NCBI GenBank assembly: GCA_046482735.1
Contig: JAWOEL010000139.1
Coordinates: 1-39,828, forward strand
DNA: 39,828 nucleotides
Source: JAQICB01 sp046482735
GTDB lineage: Bacteria > Bacteroidota > Bacteroidia > Bacteroidales > UBA1715
Direction: 5' to 3'
This document shows, one piece after another, positions 7,773-15,510 of the stretch (its first letter is position 1; each line of letters opens with the position of its first letter). Position numbers and translations under genes: made by a program. Below the pieces are notes generated by a model. The model was not told where the DNA came from and made no database searches. It saw nothing but the letters and a program-made list of their open reading frames with translations.

Positions 7773-9101
7773 ATGAGTGTATTATTGGGAGATACTGAAT
7801 ATTTTAAAGGTATTGATAAAATCAAATTTGAAGGAAAAGATTCTAAAAATCCTTTTGCATTTAAATGGTACGATGAAAATCGTGTGGTAGCTGGTAAAAC
7901 AATGAAAGAACATTTGCGTTTTGCTGTTGCGTATTGGCATTCGTTCTGTGGTGATGGTGGTGATCCGTTTGGACCGGGAACCAAAATTTTTCCGTGGGAT
8001 GCATCTGCATCTTCGCCATTAGAGGCTGCTCATAACAGAATGGATGCAGCTTTTGAATTTATTACAAAATTAGGGGCTCCGTTTTATTGTTTCCATGATG
8101 TAGATGTAGCTGGTGATGGTTCCGTATTTGAAATAGAAAAACGCTTGTCTGTTTTGGTTGAAAAAGCACAGAAGAAACAAAAAGAGTCTGGTGTACAATT
8201 GTTATGGGGGACAGCTAATGTGTTTAGTAATCCGCGTTATATGAATGGAGCATCAACCAATCCGGATTTTAATGTGATATCGCAAGCTGGTGTGCAAGTG
8301 AAAAATGCTATTGATGCTACAATTGCTTTAGGTGGTACCGGATATGTTTTTTGGGGTGGTCGTGAAGGATATATGACACTTCATAATACGAATACAAAAC
8401 GTGAATTGGATCATCTCGGACAATTTTTGCGTATGGCTCGTGATTATGGTCGTAAACAGGGGTTTGCCGGAACGTTTTTTATTGAACCTAAACCTATGGA
8501 ACCAACTAAACATCAGTATGATTATGATACGCAAACGGTACTTGCTTTTCTCGATAAACAAGGACTTGCTGATGATTTTAAAATTAATGTTGAGGTGAAT
8601 CATGCAACTTTGGCCGGACATTCGTTTACGCATGAATTGCGTATGGCTGCTGATGCCGGGAAATTAGGTTCAATTGATGCAAATAAAGGTGATTATCAAA
8701 ACGGATGGGACACAGATGAGTTCCCTACAAATATTTATGAGGTTGTGGAAGCTATGATGGAAATATTGCAAGCTGGTGGCTTTTCTCATGGGGGGGTCAA
8801 TTTTGATGCAAAATTGCGTCGTAATTCTACCGATTTGGAGGATTTATTTATAGCTCACATTTCGGGTATGGATACTTTTGCTCGTGCTTTGGTTATAGCT
8901 GATGATATACTTACAAATTCACCGTATCTTGATTTGCGAAGCAAACGATATGCGTCATTTGATTCGGGTAAAGGTGCTGATTTTGAACGTGGTAAGCTTA
9001 ATTTAGAAGATTTGCATGCTTATGCTCAAAATAATGGCGAACCAGAGTTAATAAGTGGTAAGCAAGAATATTTAGAGCAATTAATTAATATGTATATTTA
9101 A
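7773..9101 (+). CDS. xylA: Xylose isomerase
   Basis: A 442-residue class II xylose isomerase that converts D-xylose to D-xylulose. The catalytic His segment FYCFHDVDVAGDG lies near residue 100. Metal ligands appear in FIEPKPMEPTKHQYD, in NVEVNHATLAGH and in the GSIDANKGD segment. It lies in an operon directly downstream of xylB and is followed by a strong intrinsic terminator at 9121-9168. The protein is full length and shows no anomalies. Confidence 0.97.
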   Translation: MSVLLGDTEYFKGIDKIKFEGKDSKNPFAFKWYDENRVVAGKTMKEHLRFAVAYWHSFCGDGGDPFGPGTKIFPWDASASSPLEAAHNRMDAAFEFITKLGAPFYCFHDVDVAGDGSVFEIEKRLSVLVEKAQKKQKESGVQLLWGTANVFSNPRYMNGASTNPDFNVISQAGVQVKNAIDATIALGGTGYVFWGGREGYMTLHNTNTKRELDHLGQFLRMARDYGRKQGFAGTFFIEPKPMEPTKHQYDYDTQTVLAFLDKQGLADDFKINVEVNHATLAGHSFTHELRMAADAGKLGSIDANKGDYQNGWDTDEFPTNIYEVVEAMMEILQAGGFSHGGVNFDAKLRRNSTDLEDLFIAHISGMDTFARALVIADDILTNSPYLDLRSKRYASFDSGKGADFERGKLNLEDLHAYAQNNGEPELISGKQEYLEQLINMYI

Positions 9102-9120
9102 GATTGTCTTTATGTATGAT

Positions 9121-9168
9121 ACCGAATGTCTTATGTTTTTTGTAATAAACAGGATATTCGGTTTTTTT
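9121..9168 (+). terminator. Intrinsic terminator after xylA
   Basis: ACCGAATGTC (9121-9130) pairs with GATATTCGGT (9153-9162) over ten base pairs with one G-T, followed by a run of seven T. It separates the xylBA transcript from the epimerase gene, which probably has its own promoter. Confidence 0.8.
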
Positions 9169-9248
9169 ATATGTGTACAGCTGTGTTTTGTGCGGGATGT
9201 ATTCGGTACAGTTATAATAACGGTGTCTAAAAGGTGATAAATAAGTAT

Positions 9249-10274
9249 ATGAAACAGTTTGGTGTATTATCTGACGGTAAAGTGGTACATGAATATGTAA
9301 TTACAAATACAAATGGTATGGAATTACATGCCATCAATTATGGTGGGATTATTAATAAATTATTCGTTCCTGATGTGAATCATAATATGGTGAATGTGGT
9401 ATTGGGGCATCATTCTTTGGAGAAGTATATTGTTGATACTTTATTTATTGGTGCAGTTATTGGGCCATATGCTAACCGTATTTCTAATGCACAATTTTCT
9501 TTGAATAATCAGATATATGAACTGGAAAAAAATCATGGTTCACATCATTTACATAGTGGTTCCTTTGGTTTTTATAAATCGTATTGGGATATACAACCAA
9601 TAGCGTCTCCGCTTGGTGAGGCTTTATTGCTTTCTCTTAGCAGAAAAGACGGGGAAAATGGATATCCCGGAAATGTATGCGTGAAAGTGCAATATACACT
9701 TACTGATGATAATGAGGTGATTGTTGATTATTATGCTGAAACAGATGCTTCTACACCGATTAATTTAACACAGCATAGTTATTTTAATTTATCGGGGAGT
9801 GTGGGGGGAAATATAAAAAATCATGTTCTTTCTTCACCGGCTCCGTATTTTTTACCAATTCGTGCTGATGGGGTGCCAACGGGTAAAATTGTATCTGTTT
9901 CTCAGGAGAAAATGGATTTACGGTTACCGCGTGAAATAGATGAAATACTGGCAGATATTTCCAGACAAAAGAAATTGGCTCAGGGACTTGATCATTGTTA
10001 TGTACTGAAAAAAACAGAATCATCTGAAATGTGTGATGCTGCTCATGTATATTCGCCGGAATCCGGTATTTCTTTACGTGTGCAAACTACGCAGCCTGCT
10101 TTGCAATGTTATACCGGAAATTTTTTGGAGGGGGATTTTTGTCAATATCAGGCTATGTGTTTAGAAACTCAGGGATATACGAATGCTGTAAATGAGCCTT
10201 TTTTTCCTTTTGAGTTTACCCGGCCCGGAATTCCATATACAGAACAAACTCGTTTTATGTTTAGTGCTATATGA
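9249..10274 (+). CDS. galM: Aldose 1-epimerase (mutarotase)
   Basis: A GalM-family protein of 341 residues that interconverts alpha and beta anomers of aldoses. Family landmarks are AINYGGIINKLFVPD, ANRISNAQF, the catalytic His in NLTQHSYFNLSG and the catalytic Glu in CLETQGYTNA near the C-terminus. The start at ATG 9249 (MKQFGVLSDGK) is preferred over GTG 9234, because the AAAGG stretch at 9230-9234 would serve ATG 9249 as ribosome site and the family normally begins at this point. It sits after xylA but beyond a terminator. There is no signal peptide, so it acts in the cytoplasm, probably on xylose or glucose entering the cell. Confidence 0.93.
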   Translation: MKQFGVLSDGKVVHEYVITNTNGMELHAINYGGIINKLFVPDVNHNMVNVVLGHHSLEKYIVDTLFIGAVIGPYANRISNAQFSLNNQIYELEKNHGSHHLHSGSFGFYKSYWDIQPIASPLGEALLLSLSRKDGENGYPGNVCVKVQYTLTDDNEVIVDYYAETDASTPINLTQHSYFNLSGSVGGNIKNHVLSSPAPYFLPIRADGVPTGKIVSVSQEKMDLRLPREIDEILADISRQKKLAQGLDHCYVLKKTESSEMCDAAHVYSPESGISLRVQTTQPALQCYTGNFLEGDFCQYQAMCLETQGYTNAVNEPFFPFEFTRPGIPYTEQTRFMFSAI

Positions 10275-10335
10275 TTCAATGGTATATTCTGTGTTAGAAA
10301 TTAAATGTTCGGTGCTAGATTGATTTTTATCATAC

Positions 10336-10369
10336 AAAAAGCAATGAGAGAATTCTCATTGCTTTTTTT
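10336..10369. terminator. Bidirectional terminator between galM and the convergent minus-strand genes
   Basis: A near-perfect hairpin: AAAAGCAATGAGA pairs with TCTCATTGCTTTT around a short centre, with A-run before and T-run after. It can end galM on the plus strand and the Lys/Asn-rich gene on the minus strand. Confidence 0.85.
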
Positions 10370-10392
10370 GTAAAGTGATATGTTAAAGGGAA

Positions 10393-10974
10393 TTATTCTT
10401 TGTCAGAATTGTCCTTTTCATTTAATTCTTTTATTTTCTCCTTATTTTGTTCTACCAGTTGTTTCATTTCTTCAACTTTTTCTTCAGCTTTTTGAATGTG
10501 TTTATTCTTTTCTTCAGCTTCTTCAGCAGTTATTTTGTCATCTTCTTTTTGTTTATGTACTTTTTCTTTAGCTTTTTGAATTTTTTCTTCATTGTTTTTT
10601 ATTTGTTCTTCCTGCTTGCTTATTTTTTCTAGAGCGATTTTTCTTTTCCGGTTTGAATTGGCTTGTGCATCTGTAGATCGTTGTGTGCCAAATTCTTTTC
10701 CGGTTTCATTGTTTTTGCCGTAAGCATTTCCTTGTGCCTGTGTACTGTCTGTGCTTTTTTTATTTATCTTCTTTTCTTTGTTTTTTTGTGCGTGTTTGTT
10801 TTTTTTATTGGAATTAATCTTTTGTTTTTCTTGTTTGTTTCTTTTGTTGTTTTTCTTTTTAACGTGTTGTTCTGTGTTTTGTTTTTCTTGTTGTTGATTT
10901 GTGCCATTTCCTTGAGCAAAGCTTACAGAACACATAATTGAGAAACTTAGCAGGCTGAGTAGTATTTTTTTCAT
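10393..10974 (-). CDS. Secreted Lys/Asn/Glu/Gln-rich low-complexity protein
   Basis: A 193-residue protein with a clear signal peptide (MKKILLSLLSFSIMCSVSFA, cleavage before QGNGTN). Residues 21-75 are dominated by K, N and Q in runs such as KKKNNKRNKQEKQK. Residues 110-190 are E/K-rich with heptad spacing and should form a long coiled coil (KISKQEEQIKNNEEKIQ onward). There are no cysteines in the mature part and no lipobox. The strong charge suggests binding to DNA, cell wall or polyanions outside the cytoplasm, but no family is recognised. A 77-residue coiled-coil lipoprotein gene lies upstream on the same strand. Confidence 0.75.
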   Translation of the reverse strand: MKKILLSLLSFSIMCSVSFAQGNGTNQQQEKQNTEQHVKKKNNKRNKQEKQKINSNKKNKHAQKNKEKKINKKSTDSTQAQGNAYGKNNETGKEFGTQRSTDAQANSNRKRKIALEKISKQEEQIKNNEEKIQKAKEKVHKQKEDDKITAEEAEEKNKHIQKAEEKVEEMKQLVEQNKEKIKELNEKDNSDKE

Positions 10975-11121
10975 ATGTTTATGTATTATTTGATTTATAA
11001 TTGATTTATTTGTTTTATCATGAATGTAAATGTAGTGTTTTAGCAGATTGTGATTTTCACCTAATCATCACAATATGTCTCACCAATTACAAATGATGGT
11101 TATATGTTAAGAGATATGATA

Positions 11122-11355
11122 TTAAATGTTATGTAATAATGAATCAATTTCTGATTGTGATTCTTTTATTTTTTTTTCCGAAGATTCTATAAGTTCTTCA
11201 ATTTCTTGATTTGTTTTTTCTGTTGCTGATTTAATTTCTTTTTGCAATGTTTTAGAGTTATCTGATTTATCTTGAGTTTGTTTTTTTTGTTCTCCAGAAC
11301 ATGAAAACAGTAATCCTGTGGCAATAAAAATAATAGCAAAGATGTTTTTTTTCAT
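11122..11355 (-). CDS. Small coiled-coil lipoprotein
   Basis: A 77-residue protein. Its N-terminus MKKNIFAIIFIATGLLFSC ends in a lipobox with Cys19 as the lipidated residue. The mature part is short, highly charged and heptad-like (KEIKSATEKTNQEIEEL and on), reminiscent of short Lpp-like envelope lipoproteins, though homology is not claimed. It lies between aroA and the K/N-rich secreted protein on the same strand, with gaps above 100 bases on both sides, so it is probably transcribed separately. Expected location: inner or outer membrane, facing the periplasm. Confidence 0.75.
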   Translation of the reverse strand: MKKNIFAIIFIATGLLFSCSGEQKKQTQDKSDNSKTLQKEIKSATEKTNQEIEELIESSEKKIKESQSEIDSLLHNI

Positions 11356-11464
11356 AAGGCTGTAATTTTTTTGGTTTTTTATTACAAGTAAAGGTAAAGA
11401 TTAAAATGTATATATCAAATTTTATGTTAGTAAGTATACTTAATCGAAAATAAAATCATGTATA

Positions 11465-12706
11465 TCAATGTGTTTTTTGAATTATATTAAAACCAATATT
11501 TTTTAAATCATCCCAAAAACCCGGATACGATTTTGTAACAACTAAAGGGTCGTTAATTATCAGGTGTTTATTTTTTAGTGCAACAGGGGCAAAAGCCAAT
11601 GCCATTCGGTGGTCGTGGTAGGTGTCTATTTCAACGGGGCTTGTGAATAAAGCTTCGTCTGTGTTGCCATTCCAAGCTAATTCGCCGTGTGTTGGTTCGG
11701 TAAGCTCTATACCTAATTTTTTGAGTTCGGTAATGAGAGCATGAATGCGGTCGGTTTCTTTAATTTTGAGTGTTTCGAGTCCGTTAAAATGAAATGGGAT
11801 GCCCTTGCATACGCACATTACGGCAAAAGTTTGTGCAATATCAGGATTTTTTACAAAATTCTGAATGTATTTTTTTGGTAATGTAACATTTTGTTTAGTA
11901 AGTTGTACTGAGTTGTTTATTTGTGTTGAAATAATACCAAAATCATTGAACCATTGTGCCTGAGAGCAGTCTCCCTGAAGACTTTCGAGTTGCAGCCCCT
12001 TGAGTGTAATATTGGCTTCATCGGCTATTACAGCCAGTTGATACCAGTACGAAGCTCCGCTCCAGTCTGCTTCTACAGAATATGGGATAGGCTTATATTT
12101 TTGTTCGTCGATGCTGATTATATTATCTATCCATGTGTAATGTATGCCAAACTGAGCCATTAGTTTCAGCGTAAGGTCAATGTATGATGCTGAAGTGATT
12201 TTGTTTGTAAGTGTAAGTTTTAACCCGCCTTTGATAGTTGGGGCTATCATCAGTAAAGCTGAAATATACTGGCTACTGATGCTGCCGTCGAGTTCTAGAG
12301 TTCCTCCCGTAAGTTTCGATCCTGTGATACGGAGGGGTGGGTATCCTTCATTTTTTATGTATTCGATGTGTGCCCCAAGTTTATGTAGTGCATCAACCAA
12401 TATTTTAATCGGGCGTTGTTGCATACGTTGGCTACCCGTTATTTCCCATGTACCTTCAGTTTTCGATAAAAAAGCAGTAAGAAAACGCATAGCTGTTCCT
12501 GCATGACCTATGTCAATTTTGTGTGTTTTTGAGTTTAGCACCGTTTCCATTACGCGTGTATCATCACTATTGCTTAGGTTTTTTATTGCAAAAGGACTGT
12601 GTGATAGGTGGTTGATGATAAGCACTCGGTTGCTGATGCTTTTTGATGTGGGCAATGTTATTTTGCCTGTAAGTGATTTTGATGTAGGGTGTATGGTGTA
12701 TTGCAT
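11465..12706 (-). CDS. aroA: 3-phosphoshikimate 1-carboxyvinyltransferase (EPSP synthase)
   Basis: A 413-residue EPSP synthase, the sixth step of the shikimate pathway, which joins phosphoenolpyruvate to shikimate 3-phosphate. The N-terminal LPTSKSISNRVLII carries the substrate-binding Lys and Ser-Arg. GHAGTAMRFLTAFLS is the PEP-binding loop. IKETDRIHAL and the C-terminal DHRMALAFAPVAL complete the active site. The length is close to the usual 410-430. It stands alone among unrelated genes, as is common in Bacteroidota. Confidence 0.95.
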   Translation of the reverse strand: MQYTIHPTSKSLTGKITLPTSKSISNRVLIINHLSHSPFAIKNLSNSDDTRVMETVLNSKTHKIDIGHAGTAMRFLTAFLSKTEGTWEITGSQRMQQRPIKILVDALHKLGAHIEYIKNEGYPPLRITGSKLTGGTLELDGSISSQYISALLMIAPTIKGGLKLTLTNKITSASYIDLTLKLMAQFGIHYTWIDNIISIDEQKYKPIPYSVEADWSGASYWYQLAVIADEANITLKGLQLESLQGDCSQAQWFNDFGIISTQINNSVQLTKQNVTLPKKYIQNFVKNPDIAQTFAVMCVCKGIPFHFNGLETLKIKETDRIHALITELKKLGIELTEPTHGELAWNGNTDEALFTSPVEIDTYHDHRMALAFAPVALKNKHLIINDPLVVTKSYPGFWDDLKNIGFNIIQKTH

Positions 12707-12760
12707 TTTTTTGTAAGCTATATTTATTTATAATGTTTCAACTATGCTGTATGTATTAAT

Positions 12761-12795
12761 ACTACAACAGTACTTTTGAGTAACTGTTGTATAGT
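12761..12795. repeat. Imperfect hairpin upstream of aroA
   Basis: ACTACAACAGTACT and AGTAACTGTTGTATAGT form an interrupted inverted repeat around TTTT in the 276-base gap between aroA (starting at 12706, minus) and the first GH9 gene (ending at 12983, minus). No T-run follows on the minus strand, so an operator or RNA structure is as likely as a terminator. Confidence 0.3.
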
Positions 12796-12982
12796 GTAAT
12801 TGTTGAACAAACAATCTTCAAATATATAAAAAGAATTATTATTAAACAGATTTTGTTCTGTATTTTGGAACTAGAAATAATGTGAGGATAGATTTTTAAT
12901 TACAGTTTAGTATTTCGACACATGTTCAGGCATTGAAATATTTCTGTATTAAACTAATTCCGAAAAGTATTGATGTGTTTTA

Positions 12983-15430
12983 TTAAAAGTCTGCATTGTT
13001 TTGTAGTTTTTTTCGAAATAGTTTATTATCTGCATGTGTTGTTTGCCTGTACTGAGGTGAAATGTATTTAAAATCTATATAATTAAGATTAAATCCTCCC
13101 TTAATAGCATATAGAGTAAGTTCGTGTTTACCTTTATGAAAATAAGCTGTATCTGTAATGTTAACCCACGATTGCCAGTCTCCGGTAGGGTAAGTTCGTA
13201 TGTGTGAATAAACAGAGTCGGTATCTGTAAGAATGAGGCTTCCGGCATTGTCATAGCTTGCGACACGGTAAGAAAGTTGGTAACTGCCCGATTTCGGAAT
13301 AGTTATTTCATATATTATATAATCATCGTTGTTTATCCAACCAACATTAAGTCCACCACCACTATCTTTTGTTTTTTCTGTTTGCACATTATTCATATCA
13401 ATAGCTTCTTCTGCTTCTACACGAAATTTCAACATGTTACCTTTTTGTGAAAAATGAATTTTTTGTACAATAGAGTCGTTTGTTATAAGAAAGCCATGTC
13501 CGTGTCGGATACTATCGCCGGTGTTGGGTTCAGATATTTTAATTGAAACTTTCTTATTGCCTTTATGCTTATCAGGAGTAATGTTAACCCACGATTCCTG
13601 ATGAGAAATACTCCATGTTGAATTAGATAATATAGTTAGTTCAGCTTGATTTTTTGATTGAGGAATATGTATTGATGGATTAATGCACAGAGCGTATGGT
13701 GATGTTTCCGAAAGGTTCATGTTTTTATACTCTGCAATAATTCCGTGTGTTAAATAGGTGAGGGGAGCTTGCCAGTTAATAGCAATTTCATTGGTAGAAT
13801 AACTACATGTACCATCGTGATATGCTTTTGCGGGATATGAAGAATATTTTCCATAGCAGTCTCGTTTTTTTCCGCTATATGGACCTCCGGCTACAAATCC
13901 CGGCACCGAACCTTCGTGTGTGTCTGCCTCAGATACACGATGGTGTATATGTTGACTGCTTTTTTCACCATATCCTGTTACAAATGAATATTCAGTAGCA
14001 TTTCGTCCCATAATGTAGTCGAAACAAGAAATTGCGGCATTAAAAAAAGAGTAGTCTTGTGATATATGTAGTGCATATAAAAAAGCAATTCCCTGGTTTG
14101 CCATAACACCGGTGCTTCCCCAGGAAAAGTCTACAGCAGCTACTTTATAGGGGTTCTCGGTAGCCTGATATTCTTGTAGTCCTTGTGCAAGAGTAAGAAT
14201 GTTTTCAGATACTTTTTGCGTGTCTACAGCATGAGCAATTTGTGTACGATTGTTATATAATGAATATAAGCTCATTGAGGCAACTTGTGGCCATGCAGGA
14301 ATCGAAAAGTTATATGACAAATCAATATGCTTTGCATAAGTCTTTGTATTATTCGTAGCTATTAATAACTCACTAGCTGCCCAGATTTTTTCATCGTTAA
14401 AATGACTGTCGCCATAGCGTCCTGTTCTGATTGACGGATATCCTTGTTCAGCATCAGGATTTATAAATGCAATATTAGGATGTTGTTCTGCCCATTGCCA
14501 TGCTTGTTTTGCTGCGTGTAAACATTTTTTTGCAAATTTAGGATAAAAAGGTTTATAAACCCTGTAACTCAGAGCCATTGTTGCTGCAAAATCAAGTGTT
14601 GCTGCGGTACTTTTTGCAACAACATAGCGTTTCCCTTTGTCTTTATGAGGCATTACAACACGGCTAAAATGAGCACTTGTAGTTTTGTTATATACACCAC
14701 CATCGTTAGGGTCTTGCATGGTTATCATCCAGTCGATATTCCATTTGGCCTCATCTAAAATGTCGGGTATGTTGTTTGAGCTTTCCGGTATATTCCAGGT
14801 AACGGTGTCAAAATAATTACTATAGTTTTCATATGCCAGTAAAAGTGTCGCAACGCTTATACTTGAGTTTACAATATATTTGTTATAATCGCCCGCATCG
14901 TACCAGCCTTTAGATGCAGAAATAATTTCACCCGCTTTTCGTGTAGGACCTGCAGCCGAAGGTAATATAATTACTTCATTGTCAGGATGTCCTGCTTTTC
15001 GTGCATGCTTTCCGGCATGTTTTGCTTTTAGTTCCGTTGATGCCCGGTTATAGTAAAAAGCTTTACTTATAGCATTACTTACAGAACAAAATGCAGTATC
15101 GTGTATTACAAATGAATGTGATGTTCCATGTCCGGGTACTGATAATGTGTAGGTTCCCTTTTGGGTAAGCAGTGAAAAATCAGCAATTTGTACTGATTCT
15201 CCGGATGAAATCCATGTTTTGGGGTGGGAAAGATTCCCTCGGTATATAACCTCTTTGCGATGGTTTGATATATAAAATTCAGTAGCATGAGCATCAACTA
15301 CTGCTGCAATTTTTTCAGAAACCGGTAAAAAACCAATTTGATTGAGTCTGATGTGTTTTGTGTTTTCTTGAGAATGAGAACAATATGAGAACAATAACAC
15401 AAAGGCTAAAATGAGAAATGTGGGTTTCAT
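12983..15430 (-). CDS. GH9 cellulase with BACON-like and CBM6 modules, no type IX tail
   Basis: An 815-residue exported enzyme. Order: signal peptide (about 1-21), CelD_N immunoglobulin-like domain with HIRLNQIGFLP at its start (25-112), GH9 (alpha/alpha)6 catalytic domain (about 115-565), BACON-like beta domain (about 575-665) and CBM6 (about 670-795, starting FRVEAEEAIDM). The catalytic base is in WYDAGD (178-181) and the acid Glu in STNEIAINWQAP. Substrates are beta-1,4-glucans. It is a close tandem copy of the gene at 15511-18180, but stops soon after the CBM6 and lacks the type IX sorting domain that the copy has. Secretion may therefore end in the periplasm. No remnant of a sorting tail is visible downstream. 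Confidence 0.9.
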   Translation of the reverse strand: MKPTFLILAFVLLFSYCSHSQENTKHIRLNQIGFLPVSEKIAAVVDAHATEFYISNHRKEVIYRGNLSHPKTWISSGESVQIADFSLLTQKGTYTLSVPGHGTSHSFVIHDTAFCSVSNAISKAFYYNRASTELKAKHAGKHARKAGHPDNEVIILPSAAGPTRKAGEIISASKGWYDAGDYNKYIVNSSISVATLLLAYENYSNYFDTVTWNIPESSNNIPDILDEAKWNIDWMITMQDPNDGGVYNKTTSAHFSRVVMPHKDKGKRYVVAKSTAATLDFAATMALSYRVYKPFYPKFAKKCLHAAKQAWQWAEQHPNIAFINPDAEQGYPSIRTGRYGDSHFNDEKIWAASELLIATNNTKTYAKHIDLSYNFSIPAWPQVASMSLYSLYNNRTQIAHAVDTQKVSENILTLAQGLQEYQATENPYKVAAVDFSWGSTGVMANQGIAFLYALHISQDYSFFNAAISCFDYIMGRNATEYSFVTGYGEKSSQHIHHRVSEADTHEGSVPGFVAGGPYSGKKRDCYGKYSSYPAKAYHDGTCSYSTNEIAINWQAPLTYLTHGIIAEYKNMNLSETSPYALCINPSIHIPQSKNQAELTILSNSTWSISHQESWVNITPDKHKGNKKVSIKISEPNTGDSIRHGHGFLITNDSIVQKIHFSQKGNMLKFRVEAEEAIDMNNVQTEKTKDSGGGLNVGWINNDDYIIYEITIPKSGSYQLSYRVASYDNAGSLILTDTDSVYSHIRTYPTGDWQSWVNITDTAYFHKGKHELTLYAIKGGFNLNYIDFKYISPQYRQTTHADNKLFRKKLQNNADF

Positions 15431-15450
15431 GATTCATAGCATTTAGTTAA

Positions 15451-15486
15451 ATACCTATTATCCGTTTTTTAACGGATAATAGGTAT
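15451..15486. repeat. Perfect 16-bp stem with TTTT loop between the two GH9 genes
   Basis: ATACCTATTATCCGTT (15451-15466) is followed by TTTT and then its exact reverse complement (15471-15486). It lies between the stop of the upstream GH9 gene and the start of the downstream one, both on the minus strand. No U-run follows on the minus strand, so it may act as an attenuating or RNA-stabilising hairpin rather than a full terminator. Confidence 0.7.
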
Positions 15487-15510
15487 ATTTTGTTTGTTAT
15501 ATACGGGTGC

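Noticed and set aside
10380..10941. Three hydrophobic Phe/Leu-rich plus-strand frames that look like membrane proteins
   Set aside because: They are antisense to the Lys/Asn/Glu-rich secreted protein; AAA/GAA codons read backward give Phe. The minus-strand gene has a signal peptide and coherent coiled-coil pattern.
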